Source: Sipunculus nudus
Taxonomy: Eukaryota > Annelida > Sipuncula > Golfingiida > Sipunculidae
Reading direction: 5' to 3'
Length of the DNA stretch: 64,000 nucleotides
Assembly: GCA_026874595.1 (NCBI GenBank)
Contig: CM049316.1
Span: 42,301,695 to 42,365,694, forward strand
Below, one piece after another: positions 61,851-64,000 of the stretch. Made by a program: the position numbers and the translations under genes. The first letter of the stretch is position 1. The number at the start of each line of letters is the position of its first letter. The notes below the pieces were generated by a model. That model was not told the DNA's origin, did not search any database, and saw nothing but the letters and a program-made list of their open reading frames with translations.

Positions 61851-64000
61851 CTAATGATGTTTTTGTGTGGAGTTGGAATATTTACAAATTAAAGTGAACA
61901 AACATGAATACAGATATATAATTTTATTAGCGTATCATTTGCAGTCATAATAAGACAACATGCATCCACTCGCTCTTTCCTTTGTGACATAATACTTAGC
62001 TGCAGAAACAGTCATAGGACTGTGTAGCAACAAACACAACAACAGTGGCATAACAAACAGTACATAATCATACTCCTCGTTTAAAATAAGTAAATGCAAA
62101 ATGCTATCCACTTCACTGCGTGGAGCTTTACTCAACTTTTCTATATTTATCATAGTGTATACTTTTAAGGTTATGTGTACGTTTCTAGGTAATCTTCATA
62201 ACGAAATTGTGGTTGGGTGTAAAGACTCAGCTGTCAGGTCTGATTTTAAATACTATTATGCATATTGCAATTTAAGAGGTGATCATCTATGTGAACAGAT
62301 GTTCTGGTATGTTATAAATATCTGTCACAGGAAAATGTTGAACTGCAGTTAAACTTGCACTTTATCTGAATTTTCTACCTTAGAAGCCATTGCCATGAAT
62401 CTGTAACATACGATGCAATAATGGCTTCACTGTAAAAGCCACATCATATTTTGTGCTTACTGCATATATTCATTTAAAATTGCCCATATTAAAATCTTCA
62501 TCTAAAAATCAGACATCTGTGTGCAAAAAAAAAAATGTGAAAGACTTGTTTTTATGTGCCTTAATAAAACCCTTCTCGCGAGCAGAAATAAACTTTTAAT
62601 TTACAGATACTACTTAGTAAACAATAAACATAAACATTTTATTAGCTACTAAAACTGGTGCAATGATACTGTGAATCCACTGTGTGACAGTCACTTGACT
62701 ATTGCTTTGTGTCATGTGACTGTCACAAAATGTGACTATAATGACGCATCATGTGATGTGATGTGGTAATCACTATGTGATTTGAACTTGTAAATAAACT
62801 GTACAAACAGTTAACAAATCAAGCAAATTATCATACAGCAATGTTTAGTTCTTTCAAAGACGAGTTATAACTGCCTCTCAAGCAACTAAAATATTGAACA
62901 ATACATAAATGTATTTTATGCTATTTATAGAACATTTGTGCTAAAACTAAATTTATGGATAATTATTTTTATACATCAGTGACAATATAATGGCACACCT
63001 TCTATTAGTTAAAGGCTTTGCCTGCAGAAATATTACTGAAAAGAAAATATACAATGAATAGCTTAAGTATATCTAACTAAACACATGCTTGGTAAAACTG
63101 TGTGCAAGTATTCAGCTGAAAAAAATTATATACTCAAGTTCTGCAGCAAATCTAAGTAAACTTCACGATCCTGGTCAAACAAGATACCAGTTACTCTGTG
63201 CGGGAATTAGCTTCATATCAGGGCCATGGCAGTGCAGGCTGAATATTTTAATGATCACCTTGGAATATGCTGTTTTTATTGCACCCACTTGCCATGAAAT
63301 TATCCATGGCATATTTTTTTAAAAATTAATTAGTTGGCAATGCATCAGGAACACCTGGTAGCAAGGCCAACGTATGAGCTCCAATACTTGGTCAACAATA
63401 ACTGGATATTCATAATTAAATACAGGTAAAACCTTGCCCAACAACCACCTCAGTTGTGACCACCAAAAAATAACGACCACTTGTTCATGGTAAGGATTCT
63501 TTTTTGCTCTTCAAGCAACACCTTGCTTAGACGACCATCTCTAAATTACGACCACTTAAACTCTCCTTGGTGGTCATAATTTTGAGGTTTTACTGTACAA
63601 TCAATCACCCATTTATCTGAAAATAAACGAACTGCAGCTGATGCTTGGTTGCTTGATTGATTCCTCACTGAAGTTTGGTATGGTCCCAAAAACCAGATTA
63701 TTACAAACATTAACAGGACAACTGAGTAGAGAATAGTGGGAACTATAGGGCACATTAACCCTCGAGGAAAACGAGGCTCTAATAACAATACACCAGTGCA
63801 CCCATATACTGTGTGACAAAATCACATATTGTCAGATACAAAGTCGTATATGTATCAATACATCTGTATCCGATTATCCATTGATAACATGACATTCCAC
63901 ATTTTTTAATTTCTCATGACCTTGCCAGGCATGAAATTTAATCGTCTTGGTAATTCGACAGATTAACCTGATCTGGACAGGAAGAACTGTTTCTGATGGA
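61851..64000. other. Intergenic right end
   Basis: AT-rich. Holds a 12-bp perfect inverted repeat (TGTGACAGTCAC, 62683-62694 and 62716-62727) and a TA-flanked MITE at 63421-63597. No coding region recognised. Confidence 0.6.
63421..63597. mobile_element. TA-flanked MITE (Tc1/mariner-type)
   Basis: TA, then CAGGTAAAACCTTG at the left and GAGGTTTTACTG then TA at the right; 173 bp between. Internal ACGACCACTT repeats occur in both orientations. The TA duplication and terminal CAGTAAAACC-like bases fit a mariner-derived non-autonomous family (inference). Confidence 0.75.

Overview
The window is AT-rich eukaryotic DNA of low gene density, carrying one recognisable gene on the + strand. Nineteen consecutive coding exons (926-49762) join in frame (3,690 nt, 1,229 codons plus stop) into the C-terminal four-fifths of a WDR7 protein, also called rabconnectin-3 beta. 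This is the WD40-repeat partner of DMXL1/2 in the metazoan RAVE-like complex that assembles the V-ATPase on synaptic and endosomal vesicles. The first exon of the gene in the window matches roughly residue 255-260 of the about 1,490-residue vertebrate protein, so the promoter and the N-terminal exons lie to the left. The exon-intron layout, the protein divergence and the interspersed repeats (Tandem GTCCGTC-type element ends, many short inverted-repeat elements, complex minisatellites) suggest a lophotrochozoan invertebrate, most likely a mollusc; the species cannot be named from the sequence alone.

Layout. 1-925 is an upstream intron. 926-10911 holds eight exons covering the rest of the N-terminal WD40 region. 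10912-17316 has a 2.6-kb interspersed repeat, one small exon and a 1.2-kb minisatellite. 17317-27151 has five exons for the central linker and the helical region. 27152-45596 is one 18.4-kb intron with three excellent candidate microexons (9, 9 and 15 nt, all preserving frame), a 1.9-kb TTAA-flanked inverted-repeat element, several foldback elements, and the second copy of the 2.6-kb repeat. 45597-49762 holds the last five exons, ending with the C-terminal WD40 repeats and the stop. 49763-64000 is 3' UTR and then non-coding DNA dominated by two blocks of a degenerate 55-60-bp minisatellite and several long (AT)n tracts. No second gene, tRNA or rRNA was found.

The most unusual feature is that exon borders of this gene are themselves tandemly repeated. 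A 90-bp unit spanning the 3' end of exon 7 and its donor is present five times; a 33-37-bp unit spanning the acceptor and first bases of exon 8 about a dozen times; a 39-bp unit spanning the acceptor and first 19 bases of exon 16 nine times; and a degenerate 70-85-bp unit spanning the acceptor of exon 17 four times. Each array multiplies a splice site, and in two of them the extra sites stay in frame, so alternative use would insert repeated peptide modules. Together with the paired, near-identical 9-nt microexons this makes WDR7 here a candidate for unusually diverse splicing. Exon numbers in this report count from the first exon in the window.
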